Shown piece after piece: positions 53,402 through 60,780 of a stretch of 64,000 bases of DNA. The stretch's first letter is position 1. Every line of letters begins with the position of its first letter. The notes beneath the pieces were generated by a model. It had not been told where the DNA came from and did no database searches. It was given only the letters and a program-made list of their open reading frames with translations. Source of the stretch: Hyphomicrobiales bacterium. Its GTDB lineage: Bacteria > Pseudomonadota > Alphaproteobacteria > Rhizobiales > Xanthobacteraceae. Position numbers and translations under genes: made by a program. The DNA is taken from contig PLBP01000040.1 of assembly GCA_003135415.1 (NCBI GenBank), positions 160-64,159 on the forward strand. Direction: 5' to 3'.

Positions 53402-54889
53402 TCAGAACATTCGGTGAGGATCGTGCGATCCAGAAACCCCCTCCGTTTGTTGCTGCATTTCGGATCGATAGATGTAGTCGCCCATCGGAATGTTAATCGG
53501 ATTACCGATGTCGATTTCAGCGATGACATTCGGCTTCGCCAATAGCAGCGCGCCTGCCACCGCATTCGCGACGTCGTCATGCGCACCGGGCCGATGATCG
53601 ATAGAGTCCTTGCCGCCGCGCGCCGTGCGTCGCTCAAGTCCGCAGAACTGCGTAAGCAGTCGAGGATCGTCGAGCAGATCAACACGCCGAGAGTTGATGG
53701 CAGGAAGCACCGACAAATAAATTTCAGATTTAACCTTGTCGGCTGCGAGGTATTCTATCCGCTGCTTACGGAGCAATTCGCGTGGAAATTCGCCGCCGTA
53801 CCTGTCGCCTCGGACCGTGCCGATGCGATAATTTTTCAACACATCGGCAAACTCGCTCAAAACGGCCTCGGGTGAGAACGGCGGCTTGCGCTCACGCACA
53901 CAGTCGAGAACTGTAATATTATTTTCAAGATGCGCGACGGCCATCGTCATGCTGTCCGACGAACCGCCCGAAGGATCAACAAAGCCGACATAGCGAACAT
54001 CTGAAAGCGGCGAACGCTCGAACACGCCGCGACTGACACAGGCCTCGACGGCCTCTCGCGCCACGAATGCCTGAACATCTCTCCGAAACTCCGCGAGATA
54101 TTCCGCGCTCGCCGAAGCAGGATCGCGTTCCATTGCGGCGTCAACTGTCGCCTGCGGGAAGGTTGGGTTCATCGTCCGCGTTGGCGCGTGCCAGACGAGA
54201 ACCGACGCATCATCCTGCGAGTGATAGCGACGCCAAGCGTCATAGAGTGCACCGTTCTGCGCGTAAGGCGAGGACGCGCACAACAACATCGCGCCGGGTA
54301 AGGTGCCAAGGCCGGGACGAAGCGCGTCGAGGATTTGATAATCCGGCTCGGCAGCATCATCGCTGCGCCAGAAGGCGATTTCGTCGCAAAGCACCGCCGC
54401 TAAGGTGTAGCCGCGCGTGGTTCGATACGATGCCACCGCGATCTCGATTGAAACGCCGTTGCTCAAGTCGATGGCTTCTGCCGCTTCACGCTCGATCAGT
54501 GGTGCGAGCATTGGAATGGAAAGGAGTCCTCTTACGTAGCGAAAAATGACGCGGGCTTGTTTTCGATCAGTCGCGATCACCATGATCGTCGCCCGTTCGC
54601 CCAGTGCGAGATGCGGTCGCCATTCGCGAAAGCAAGCGAGAAACACGGCCACGATTGCCAACACGAAACTCTTGCCAGCACGTCTGCCGCAGACGAGCCA
54701 TGCCTCGGTGAAAGGGGCCTCAGGAAGCGCACCGCGACCCGTACATGCGCGAAACACGTCCGCCTCGGTGTCGGACATAGGCAGCGCGAACAACGCGCAC
54801 AGGAAGGCTCGCCATGCAGACCACGTTGTCGGATCGCGAAGCGCACCGCCGAATAGCTTCGCGTCCGCGATGGCGTCGATGATCGTCAT
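53402..54889 (-). CDS. phage terminase large subunit
   Basis: A 495-residue DNA-packaging motor. ATPase: Walker A CGRRAGKSF (67-75), Walker B AVLCDE (165-170), coupling motif CASS (204-207). Nuclease: D305 in VGFVDPSGG, D362 in GDRYGGE and D438/D439 in GAHDDVANAV, the RNase-H-like metal ligands. All key residues appear intact. The start overlaps the small-subunit stop (ATGA). In the absence of capsid genes it may redirect DNA into a helper phage's heads. Confidence 0.9.
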   Translation of the reverse strand: MTIIDAIADAKLFGGALRDPTTWSAWRAFLCALFALPMSDTEADVFRACTGRGALPEAPFTEAWLVCGRRAGKSFVLAIVAVFLACFREWRPHLALGERATIMVIATDRKQARVIFRYVRGLLSIPMLAPLIEREAAEAIDLSNGVSIEIAVASYRTTRGYTLAAVLCDEIAFWRSDDAAEPDYQILDALRPGLGTLPGAMLLCASSPYAQNGALYDAWRRYHSQDDASVLVWHAPTRTMNPTFPQATVDAAMERDPASASAEYLAEFRRDVQAFVAREAVEACVSRGVFERSPLSDVRYVGFVDPSGGSSDSMTMAVAHLENNITVLDCVRERKPPFSPEAVLSEFADVLKNYRIGTVRGDRYGGEFPRELLRKQRIEYLAADKVKSEIYLSVLPAINSRRVDLLDDPRLLTQFCGLERRTARGGKDSIDHRPGAHDDVANAVAGALLLAKPNVIAEIDIGNPINIPMGDYIYRSEMQQQTEGVSGSHDPHRMF

Positions 54890-55269
54890 GCGGCCCTCGC
54901 TTTGCTGTCGAGGTACTCGCGAAGGTCAGAAGCGGGTTTGCGGGTCAGCTTGATACCCAGTGCACGCATCGCACGATCGGCAAGGTTCTCCAATTTCGTC
55001 AACTCAGAAATATCGACAGGATCGTCACGCAGGATGCGCGATCGGATTTGCTCGGCGGCCATTAGACGGCCCGCCGCGCGTTGAATCAGGACCATGGTCT
55101 GATCGTCGACGTTGCCGCCGAAGGACGTTTCTAGGGCGTCGATTAGGTCGCGGTAGCGCCTGCTCGTTGCTGAGCGACCGTCGAGGCCAGCAATCGCATG
55201 CGGAATGTTCGTTTCCCGCGCGCGAAGGCTGGGCGACCGAGGTACGAAGGAATTGCGCTGTCTAGGCAT
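54886..55269 (-). CDS. putative terminase small subunit
   Basis: A 127-residue protein directly upstream of and overlapping the large subunit (4 bp), which is the usual place for TerS. From ATG 55269: a basic N-terminus (MPRQRNSFVPRSPSLR), a segment RRYRDLIDALETSFGGNVDD and a C-terminal helix-rich part with ELTKLENLADRAMRALGIKL. The assignment rests mostly on position and length. Confidence 0.65.
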   Translation of the reverse strand: MPRQRNSFVPRSPSLRARETNIPHAIAGLDGRSATSRRYRDLIDALETSFGGNVDDQTMVLIQRAAGRLMAAEQIRSRILRDDPVDISELTKLENLADRAMRALGIKLTRKPASDLREYLDSKARAA

Positions 55270-55644
55270 TTCACGAATCTGCCTAGAACTCCTAAGCGTA
55301 AACGTCAATAAGTCATTGATTTTGCTTTACAATTACGTCGAACGGCTCCGAATGGCTACGAATTGTTACGCAGATTGGTGGGGAGGATGATCCGCAACAT
55401 GCTTGCGACAAGGCGGAAATAGCTATGTCTGGTCAGAAGCTTGTTGGTGGCTCCGCAGCTATAAAAGCTGATACTCCGAATCCTGACCTTCAATGTGAGG
55501 GCGGGTGATCGCTTTTTTTATTGAGGGTTACCCGGCCATGTGGGGCCTCATCTAAACACGCCGGGTGACGCATGTGACGTCTCGCTCTTTTATGGACGTC
55601 ACGCGCGCGCGAGACGGTGATAATGGAATTTGCCGTCACATGCG
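55270..55644. other. gene-free control region between primase and terminase genes
   Basis: About 375 bp with no convincing gene. It contains the nested inverted repeat 55565-55648 and must hold any promoter of the terminase operon. Confidence 0.6.
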
Positions 55645-55648
55645 TCAC
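55565..55648. repeat. nested inverted repeat with five GTGACG hexamers
   Basis: Outer arms GTGACGCATGTGACG (55565-55579) and CGTCACATGCGTCAC (55634-55648) are perfectly complementary with a 54-bp spacer. Inner arms CGTCTCGC (55578-55585) and GCGAGACG (55609-55616) pair too. Five GTGACG/CGTCAC hexamers start at 55565, 55574, 55597, 55634 and 55643; those in each arm are 9 bp apart. The right arm covers the primase stop codon. Confidence 0.85.
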
Positions 55649-56994
55649 GGCGATCGAATGCGAAGGCCGATGAGGCCGCGACCAGCGTGAATCCGCTTCA
55701 GTGTGATTCCGCGATCTTCAAGGTTCTGAACGAAGCGTTTTTGACTGCCGACATATTCGCCCGCAGCGGTGGCCCAATTCTTCCACGAGGTGAAGAGGGT
55801 ACTAGTCTTTTCAAATGCGTTTGGATCGCGGTCGCAGCATTCGTCAATCCATGCGGCAGTGGCGTCCTCGCCTTCGAGGTAGGCAGTTGTCGCCGCCGTC
55901 ACCGCCTTGGGCGCGGCGAGGCCCTTCTTCTGCCATTCGATGCAGCCCTCGATCATCCGCGCTAAAATGCCCGGCCACTCGGCTTTGAGTTTTTCAGAAA
56001 GCTTATCATCGCGTTCCTCCACAGGGATCGTTACCGTGAAGGGGATAAGGTTGAATCGCCGCCTGATTGCTTCGTCCACGGACCGCAGGCCCGGCTTGTG
56101 GTTTCCGGCGATCAGAAGCTTGAACTGCGGCATAAACTCGAAGAAGTCCTGTCGCATGAACCTCGCCGCAACCTTGTCGCCGCCAGTGAGACTTTTGATC
56201 TTGCTTTCCGCCCAGCGCCGCCCTTCTTCGGTTTCTGCTGCTGTGACTAATCGAGCACCGCGCAAGCGCGCAACGTCGGTTGGATGCCGCTCGCTTTTCG
56301 AATCGGTGAAGGTCTCGATTGGCGCTGTGCAGTGGTAGTCGCCCATGCAGCCGGTGTTAGCGTTGTGGAAGGTCGTCTTGCCATTCGCGCCGGTGCCATA
56401 AAGAAAGAAAAGGGCATGTTCGGTCGTCGATCCAGTCAATGCGTAGCCGGACATCCGCTGCAAGTAAGAGATAAGTTCGGTGTCGCCGTTCGTGACTCGA
56501 TCGAGAAAGCTTTGCCAATTCGGCGTTGGAACCGAAGCATCCGGCGCGACCGCGGTGATCTTCGTCATGTAGTCGTCGGACCGATGCGGTCGAACTTTCC
56601 CGGTGCGCAAGTCCACCACACCTCCCGGCGTGTTCAGCAACCATGGGTCAGCGTCCCACTGATCGGCAGTAGCGGCGAGACGACGATCAGAACGTGCAAG
56701 GCGCTCGACGGCCGCAATCGTTTTGGCGCTCGCCAAGACCATTGCGAGTTTCTTCTTGTTGCATTCAGCCGACGCAGCGCGACAGATTTTTCGTGCGCGA
56801 TTATAGGCATCTAACGTGTCGTCGAATTTCCAGCGCGCACCGTCCCATGAAAGCCAGCGGCCCCAAGTCGCGACGTAGCGAAGATCGGCCGCATGAGTTT
56901 CGGCGAAGCGTAACGCAAGCGCTTCATCACTGAACGCAGGTGGGCGTGATTCATCCGGTTCCGTTTGGTTCGAAGGAAGGATTGGAACCGTCAT
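55645..56994 (-). CDS. P4-family phage/plasmid primase-helicase (D5-like)
   Basis: A 449-residue protein from ATG 56994. A D5_N region (WLLNTPGGVVDLRTGKVRPH, then VTNGDTELISYLQRMSGYAL) leads into an SF3 helicase: Walker A GTGANGKT (200-207), B-type block TAAETEEGRRWAES, and motif LLIAGNHKPGLRSVDEAIRR with RRFNLIPF. A separate archaeo-eukaryotic primase domain is not evident at the N-terminus, so it may be mainly the helicase half. It should initiate replication of the excised element, perhaps at the GTGACG repeats next to its stop. Confidence 0.88.
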   Translation of the reverse strand: MTVPILPSNQTEPDESRPPAFSDEALALRFAETHAADLRYVATWGRWLSWDGARWKFDDTLDAYNRARKICRAASAECNKKKLAMVLASAKTIAAVERLARSDRRLAATADQWDADPWLLNTPGGVVDLRTGKVRPHRSDDYMTKITAVAPDASVPTPNWQSFLDRVTNGDTELISYLQRMSGYALTGSTTEHALFFLYGTGANGKTTFHNANTGCMGDYHCTAPIETFTDSKSERHPTDVARLRGARLVTAAETEEGRRWAESKIKSLTGGDKVAARFMRQDFFEFMPQFKLLIAGNHKPGLRSVDEAIRRRFNLIPFTVTIPVEERDDKLSEKLKAEWPGILARMIEGCIEWQKKGLAAPKAVTAATTAYLEGEDATAAWIDECCDRDPNAFEKTSTLFTSWKNWATAAGEYVGSQKRFVQNLEDRGITLKRIHAGRGLIGLRIRSP

Positions 56995-57043
56995 TGATCG
57001 ATCTCTCAAGCATTAAACGCGCATCGGTGACATTGTCGTTGGC

Positions 57044-57247
57044 TCACGCAACTTCGTTTCCGCCTTCAAGCGCTGTGATAAACGTGACTAGAGTGCTCTT
57101 CCGTGCGCACCACTTATTGCCGATCTTGAACAGCGGTAATTTTCCTGCCTCAGCCAGATAAAACACCCGTCGCGGCTTCATGCCGGTATAGACAGAAATC
57201 GCAGCTACTCCTTCAAGTAAATCGTCTGCGAGAACATCATTTTTCAT
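57044..57247 (-). CDS. AlpA/excisionase-like DNA-binding protein
   Basis: A 67-residue winged-helix (HTH_17, AlpA/Xis-like) protein: EGVAAISVYTGMKPRRVFYL then AEAGKLPLFKIGNKWCARKS. GGAG is eight bases before the ATG. Such proteins direct excision or activate integrase expression. A dyad AAAGGG-N7-CCCTTT lies 20 bp upstream, between it and the MerR-like gene. Confidence 0.82.
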   Translation of the reverse strand: MKNDVLADDLLEGVAAISVYTGMKPRRVFYLAEAGKLPLFKIGNKWCARKSTLVTFITALEGGNEVA

Positions 57248-57266
57248 TTTACTCTCCGTAAGGGGG

Positions 57267-57285
57267 AAAGGGCCATTATCCCTTT
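57267..57285. promoter_or_regulatory. dyad operator candidate 1 (AAAGGG-N7-CCCTTT)
   Basis: A perfect 6-bp dyad with a 7-bp spacer (AAAGGGCCATTATCCCTTT) directly upstream of the excisionase gene. The same half-sites and spacing recur at 57795-57813. Confidence 0.6.
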
Positions 57286-57300
57286 AAGGCACAAAAATAT

Positions 57301-57762
57301 TTAGAGCCTCAATCTTTTGAAAAGCTTGGTCAGATTTAAGACCACAGTAGCCTCGGTGGCCAACCTTCCAAGTTCGTGGTCTCCCCGAAGAGTGTAGGGA
57401 GGTTGAGGCCTATCATGTTCAAAACGAGGAAAAATTAGATAGACGATTTCTGAACCACTCCTCGCGGCGTCAAATGCTTTTTGCAAACCCGCACGCATAG
57501 TCGTTGCATTCGGGAAAATAAATTTTCGAGCGGCCCCAACGTGAATGCCCAGATCGGCAAGCTCGTTCAGTATGAGGGCAAATTCGAGTGCTGTTTCTGG
57601 ATACTTCCGATGGCGACCCGTTCCCGGATTCTTTTCGCCCCTTGGAATTAATAGACCTTCTCGCGTCCAATGGCGGATGCGTTCAATAACTGCGGAGGGG
57701 TCCTCGTCCCGTCGATGAATTCGATTTGCTAAGTCTCGCACTGTCAAAGTGGATAGAGCCAT
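57301..57762 (-). CDS. MerR-like helix-turn-helix regulator
   Basis: A 153-residue protein from ATG 57762. The N-terminal winged helix reads STLTVRDLANRIHRRDEDPS then IERIRHWTREGLLIPRGEKN, followed by TGRHRKYPETALEFALIL, as in MerR-type DNA-binding domains. The C-terminal half (VGAARKFIFPNATTMRAGLQ onward) would be the effector or dimer part. It is divergent from the integrase gene, the standard position for the switch regulator of an integrated element. Confidence 0.78.
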   Translation of the reverse strand: MALSTLTVRDLANRIHRRDEDPSAVIERIRHWTREGLLIPRGEKNPGTGRHRKYPETALEFALILNELADLGIHVGAARKFIFPNATTMRAGLQKAFDAARSGSEIVYLIFPRFEHDRPQPPYTLRGDHELGRLATEATVVLNLTKLFKRLRL

Positions 57763-57794
57763 CAGAATCGCCTTGTAATGGAGGTATAAGGGTA

Positions 57795-57813
57795 AAAGGG
57801 ACAGCTTCCCCTT
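57795..57813. promoter_or_regulatory. dyad operator candidate 2 (AAAGGG-N7-CCCCTT)
   Basis: AAAGGGACAGCTTCCCCTT, in the divergent promoter region between the MerR-like regulator and the integrase. It shares half-sites and exact spacing with candidate 1. Confidence 0.5.
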
Positions 57814-57872
57814 GTCAACAAGCGTGTGCGCTATTAAATATCGCCAGTGATTGACAGCCATTGGGGTTCAAT

Positions 57873-57891
57873 GAGGGGATAATGGCCAGTA
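57873..57891 (+). promoter_or_regulatory. partial operator match over the integrase ribosome site
   Basis: GAGGGGATAATGGCCAGTA matches operator 1 read on the minus strand (AAAGGGATAATGGCCCTTT) at 14 of 19 positions, including an unbroken GGGATAATGGCC. It covers the Shine-Dalgarno sequence and start codon of the integrase. Confidence 0.35.
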
Positions 57892-59051
57892 TACGAAAGC
57901 GCCATTGGATTTCTCGTCATGGGGAGCGAACAGCTTGGGTCGTCGATTACTTCGACCAAGCCGGAAAGCGGCATCTAAGGTCGTTTAAGACGCGCAAGGA
58001 GGCTGACAATTGGAAGGCTACCGCCCTGTTCGAGGTCAAGCAGGGGACGCATACTTCCGCCAGTGCGAGCATCACGGTGATCGATTGTTGGGAGCGTTGG
58101 CTCGATCATTGCCGCGCTGAGGGGTTGGAATTCGGCACGATCAAGCAAAGAGATCAGCATCTCAAGCTTCACGTCACGCCTTTTATAGGCCGCGAGAAGC
58201 TTTCTAATCTAACGACGCTACACGTCCATCAGTTTGATGCCGAGCTTCGCGCGAAAGGTCGATCCGGCTCAATGCGGCGCAAAGTCCTTTCCAACCTGAA
58301 AACTTTACTCACATTTGCACAGACGCAAGGACTTGTGGCGCAGAATGTCGCCCGCGCCATTCGTTTGAAAAATGAGGATCGTCACAAGGCAACTGGACCA
58401 TTGCGTGAGAGCGTGGACTTTCCGTCTAAAGCAGAGTTGAGAATACTGATCGAGAAGGCGAGTGGGCGCTGGCGCCCATTTCTGCTTGCCGCGATATTCA
58501 CCGGAATGCGCGCAAGCGAGCTTCGCGGCCTTTCATGGAACGACGTCGATCTCGAAGCTGGATTTATTCATGTCCGGCAGAGGGCCGACGCATGGAAAAA
58601 AATGGGTCCGCCGAAATCGAAATGCGGCAAGCGAGATATACCGCTCGCTCCAATCGTAGTGAACGAGCTCACTCGGTGGAAGAAGAAATGCCCTGCCGGA
58701 AAGCTCAATCTCGTGTTCCCGAATGGTGCGGGTAACGTCGAAAGCATGTCAAACATCTGGAAGCGGTTCTGGTCACCGCATCAGATAGCCTGTGGTGCGA
58801 GTGAGGACACTGGCAAAGTCGATGGTGAGAGTAAGCCGATCTTTCGGGCGAAATACGGTTTCCACATGCTCCGGCATGCCGCTGCGAGCCTATTCATTGC
58901 GCACCTTGGCTGGACGCCAAAACGCGTTCAAACTGTCATGGGACATTCAAGTATTGCGATGACATTCGATTTATACGGGCATCTCTTCGAGGATCACGAT
59001 GCCGATCGCGAGGCGATGAAGAAGATCGAGGCGGCAGTTATCGCCGCCTAA
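57882..59051 (+). CDS. int: tyrosine recombinase / integrase
   Basis: A 389-residue phage-type integrase that should recombine attP with the tRNA-Arg attB. An N-terminal arm-binding domain (ASIRKRHWISRHGERTAWVV) and SAM-like core-binding domain (DCWERWLDHCRAEGLE) precede the catalytic domain: R210 (TGMRASELRGLSW), H328-x2-R331 (HMLRHAAAS), H355 (GHSSIAM) and the nucleophile Y365 (FDLYGHLF). All catalytic residues are present. ATG 57882 with GAGGGG in front is preferred over the upstream ATG. It lies 530 bp from attR. Confidence 0.95.
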   Translation: MASIRKRHWISRHGERTAWVVDYFDQAGKRHLRSFKTRKEADNWKATALFEVKQGTHTSASASITVIDCWERWLDHCRAEGLEFGTIKQRDQHLKLHVTPFIGREKLSNLTTLHVHQFDAELRAKGRSGSMRRKVLSNLKTLLTFAQTQGLVAQNVARAIRLKNEDRHKATGPLRESVDFPSKAELRILIEKASGRWRPFLLAAIFTGMRASELRGLSWNDVDLEAGFIHVRQRADAWKKMGPPKSKCGKRDIPLAPIVVNELTRWKKKCPAGKLNLVFPNGAGNVESMSNIWKRFWSPHQIACGASEDTGKVDGESKPIFRAKYGFHMLRHAAASLFIAHLGWTPKRVQTVMGHSSIAMTFDLYGHLFEDHDADREAMKKIEAAVIAA

Positions 59052-59084
59052 GCGCCGAAGATCATTGATAGCTGGAGCGTAACC

Positions 59085-59507
59085 GTGATTCGTCAGAAAT
59101 CTTTGAGCTACGAATTTATAATTGAACGCTGGGCAGATGGGCTGAAAGTCCTCGGCGCAGGGAATGGCGCTGGTGTATTGGCATCGGCTGCATCACTGCA
59201 GTTTATTGCGACAAACAGACCGGATGTGCTCGGCTCAGTTAAATGGGGCGTGGGATGTTTCCTTGCAGGGCTCTTTTGTTTTTCGATGGCATTTCTGTTC
59301 CTCACCATTTTCCCGATAGCGATCGACCGATTTCTCACATCGTCCACGAGAAAATATAAAACACTCATGGACGCGATTAAGGCACTTACCAAGGCGAACA
59401 AGAGCGAACGCAACGCGTACTTGGGTCTTGTGATCTTTTCACTCCTTTCATTCGTTTTTTTCATCGCAGGTTTGTTGGAAGTTGAAGATCTGTTGATGCG
59501 TTTCTAA
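59085..59507 (+). CDS. multi-pass membrane protein between integrase and attR
   Basis: A 140-residue protein starting at GTG 59085 (GGAG seven bases upstream). Two to three membrane segments: about 50-80 (GVGCFLAGLFCFSMAFLFLT, IFPIAI) and 110-133 (YLGLVIFSLLSFVFFIAGLL), with a weaker one before. The loop is basic. It is the last gene before attR, a common cargo or immunity position. No family recognised. Confidence 0.7.
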   Translation: MIRQKSLSYEFIIERWADGLKVLGAGNGAGVLASAASLQFIATNRPDVLGSVKWGVGCFLAGLFCFSMAFLFLTIFPIAIDRFLTSSTRKYKTLMDAIKALTKANKSERNAYLGLVIFSLLSFVFFIAGLLEVEDLLMRF

Positions 59508-59526
59508 AGTCCGAGGAATCCGCACC

Positions 59527-59543
59527 GCGACAAGGGTGCGACA
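59527..59543 (+). promoter_or_regulatory. candidate integrase arm-type sites, right pair
   Basis: GCGACAAGGGTGCGACA, two GCGACA hexamers 11 bp apart, 38 bp inside attR. It mirrors the left-end pairs. Confidence 0.45.
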
Positions 59544-59580
59544 AAGCGCCAAATTCTCCAATGAGACCAACAGCCCTCGC

Positions 59581-59629
59581 CAGCCTTCTAAGCTGTGGGT
59601 CGCAGGTTCGAATCCTGCCGGGGTCGCCA
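59581..59629 (+). repeat. attR: 49-bp copy of the tRNA-Arg 3' half
   Basis: Identical over 49 bases to 42579-42627, ending with the CCA. It no longer has a tRNA 5' half and is not a functional tRNA. Beyond the repeat both ends share TCAA(T/C)GACTTAG a few bases on. Confidence 0.95.
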
Positions 59630-59803
59630 ATAAATCAACGACTTAGAATGTCAGCCTCACTGCCGCTTCAGAGTTTTTGGGTCATCGTTTTCAGAGTTTT
59701 GTTCTTCGGACGTTCGTCGCATTGCTCTCCGACCACGACGTCTGGCGGCGTCTGCGCGTCGCACTGGTTCAATCTCTACCGGCAAATACGTGCGAAGACG
59801 GCG

Positions 59804-60136
59804 TCATTTCAGCCGGTAGCGATCAGGCTCTTCAAAAAAATCGATGATTTTCGCGCCGGCCGGAAGCTTCCCACTGTGAACCACCCCGGCCGGGATGTAA
59901 TAGGAGCCGCCAGGACCATACATTCGGGTCTCGCCACCGATCGTGAGCTCAATTTGGCCCTCAAGCACCGTGCCCCATTGGCCTTTGTGACTGTGCGCCG
60001 GCAAATCAACGTCCTTCAGGATCTGGAAGAAGACCAATTGTCCCCGTTCGGATTGCAACACACTGGTTTTCACCTTCGTTGACGGGAAGGGCAGCTCCGC
60101 TTCAGGCAAGCGAGTGATGATTTCTGGAAGTTCCAT
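59804..60136 (-). CDS. cupin-domain protein
   Basis: A 110-residue single cupin. Motif 1 reads PAHSHKGQWGTVLEGQIELT (HSH and E retained as metal ligands) and motif 2 GPGGSYYIPAGVVHSG with the His ligand. It has no extension. Such small cupins range from isomerases to ligand sensors; function unknown. It is the first gene beyond attR. Confidence 0.82.
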   Translation of the reverse strand: MELPEIITRLPEAELPFPSTKVKTSVLQSERGQLVFFQILKDVDLPAHSHKGQWGTVLEGQIELTIGGETRMYGPGGSYYIPAGVVHSGKLPAGAKIIDFFEEPDRYRLK

Positions 60137-60240
60137 TTCCCCTCCTCAGACGGTAGTGCACAAGGCGTTCCGGCCGGCCAAGCAAATGCTTGGCAGTGCG
60201 TGGACGATACACTGCGTCGGACCCATTGCCAAAAGTTCGA

Positions 60241-60356
60241 AATGGGTCATTCGCTACAGACAAGTTCAGCATCAATGCCGGTGAATGTCCGCTCTTGGTC
60301 CGTTAGCGACCAAATCGGGGACGCGGTGGGATATCGGCTAAGTACCGCAAGCCGCG
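60241..60356. repeat. degenerate dispersed repeat, copy 1 (GGGTCATTCGCTACAGAC)
   Basis: Shares GGGTCATTCGCTACAGAC, then CAATG(C/T)C and TGTCCGCT...TTAGCGACC with the copy at 63240-63395. No gene occupies it. Confidence 0.65.
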
Positions 60357-60365
60357 CCTTTTCTC

Positions 60366-60614
60366 TCAAAAACTGGAAAACTGATTGCGATAGACCTGTC
60401 TACAATGATTGAGCCGATTGCTCAGTCGCTTCGCTTCCATATCCAATCCAAATCGTTCGGCAATTCCGATTGCTTGTGCAAAATAATCCTTCAGATCACT
60501 GTAGCAAGCTGCTGGAGAGCGAGAATCGTACATTTCGGCGTAAGCTTTTTCGGCGAGCGCCTCGTACCCGGAAATTTCTTTTAAGCTGGCCTCGTGCGAT
60601 GACGGCATTTTCAT
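60366..60614 (-). CDS. small conserved-looking helical protein
   Basis: An 82-residue protein: AEKAYAEMYDSRSPAACYSD, then FAQAIGIAERFGLDMEAKRL and HCRQVYRNQF, a three-helix pattern seen in short proteins of Bradyrhizobium relatives. ATG 60614 or the ATG two codons later may be used; the ribosome site is only moderate. Function unknown. Confidence 0.55.
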   Translation of the reverse strand: MKMPSSHEASLKEISGYEALAEKAYAEMYDSRSPAACYSDLKDYFAQAIGIAERFGLDMEAKRLSNRLNHCRQVYRNQFSSF

Positions 60615-60780
60615 CGGTCCATCTCATTATGTCGACAAACTCAACCGGTCCAGTTCCTTCGCGCCGCCGATAAACCAGCTTTATGTCGCTAATTTCAAGT
60701 AGCCGATAGATCGCGAAATGGAATCGCTTTAGGCGATAACGCACGATTTCACGCAAAATAATGCAATTTCGAGGAATTAG

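Larger units (their letters stand above)
42579..59629. mobile_element. tRNA-Arg-integrated, phage-satellite-like genomic island (about 17 kb)
   Basis: The element is bounded by the 49-bp attL/attR repeat and carries a tyrosine integrase next to attR, an AlpA-like excisionase, a MerR-like regulator, a P4-type primase/helicase and a terminase pair. No portal, capsid, scaffold, head-tail or lysis gene is recognised. Its base composition is visibly poorer in GC than the left flank, most of all at 45-47 kb. The layout fits a phage satellite or a heavily reduced prophage with unrelated cargo. Confidence 0.9.

Noticed and set aside
42628-59580. CRISPR array or known defence operon in the island
   Set aside because: No regularly spaced repeats and no restriction, CBASS, retron or Abi-type motifs were recognised; the leader element has only two copies.
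42579-59629. Integrative conjugative element
   Set aside because: No relaxase, type IV secretion or coupling-protein gene is visible in the 17 kb.
59448-59630. Leftward frame starting MATPAGFEPATHSLEG
   Set aside because: This is the well-known false protein made by reading the 3' end of a tRNA in reverse; here it reads through attR.
60200-60412. Plus-strand frame of 70 codons
   Set aside because: It consists mainly of dispersed repeat copy 1 and has no ribosome site.
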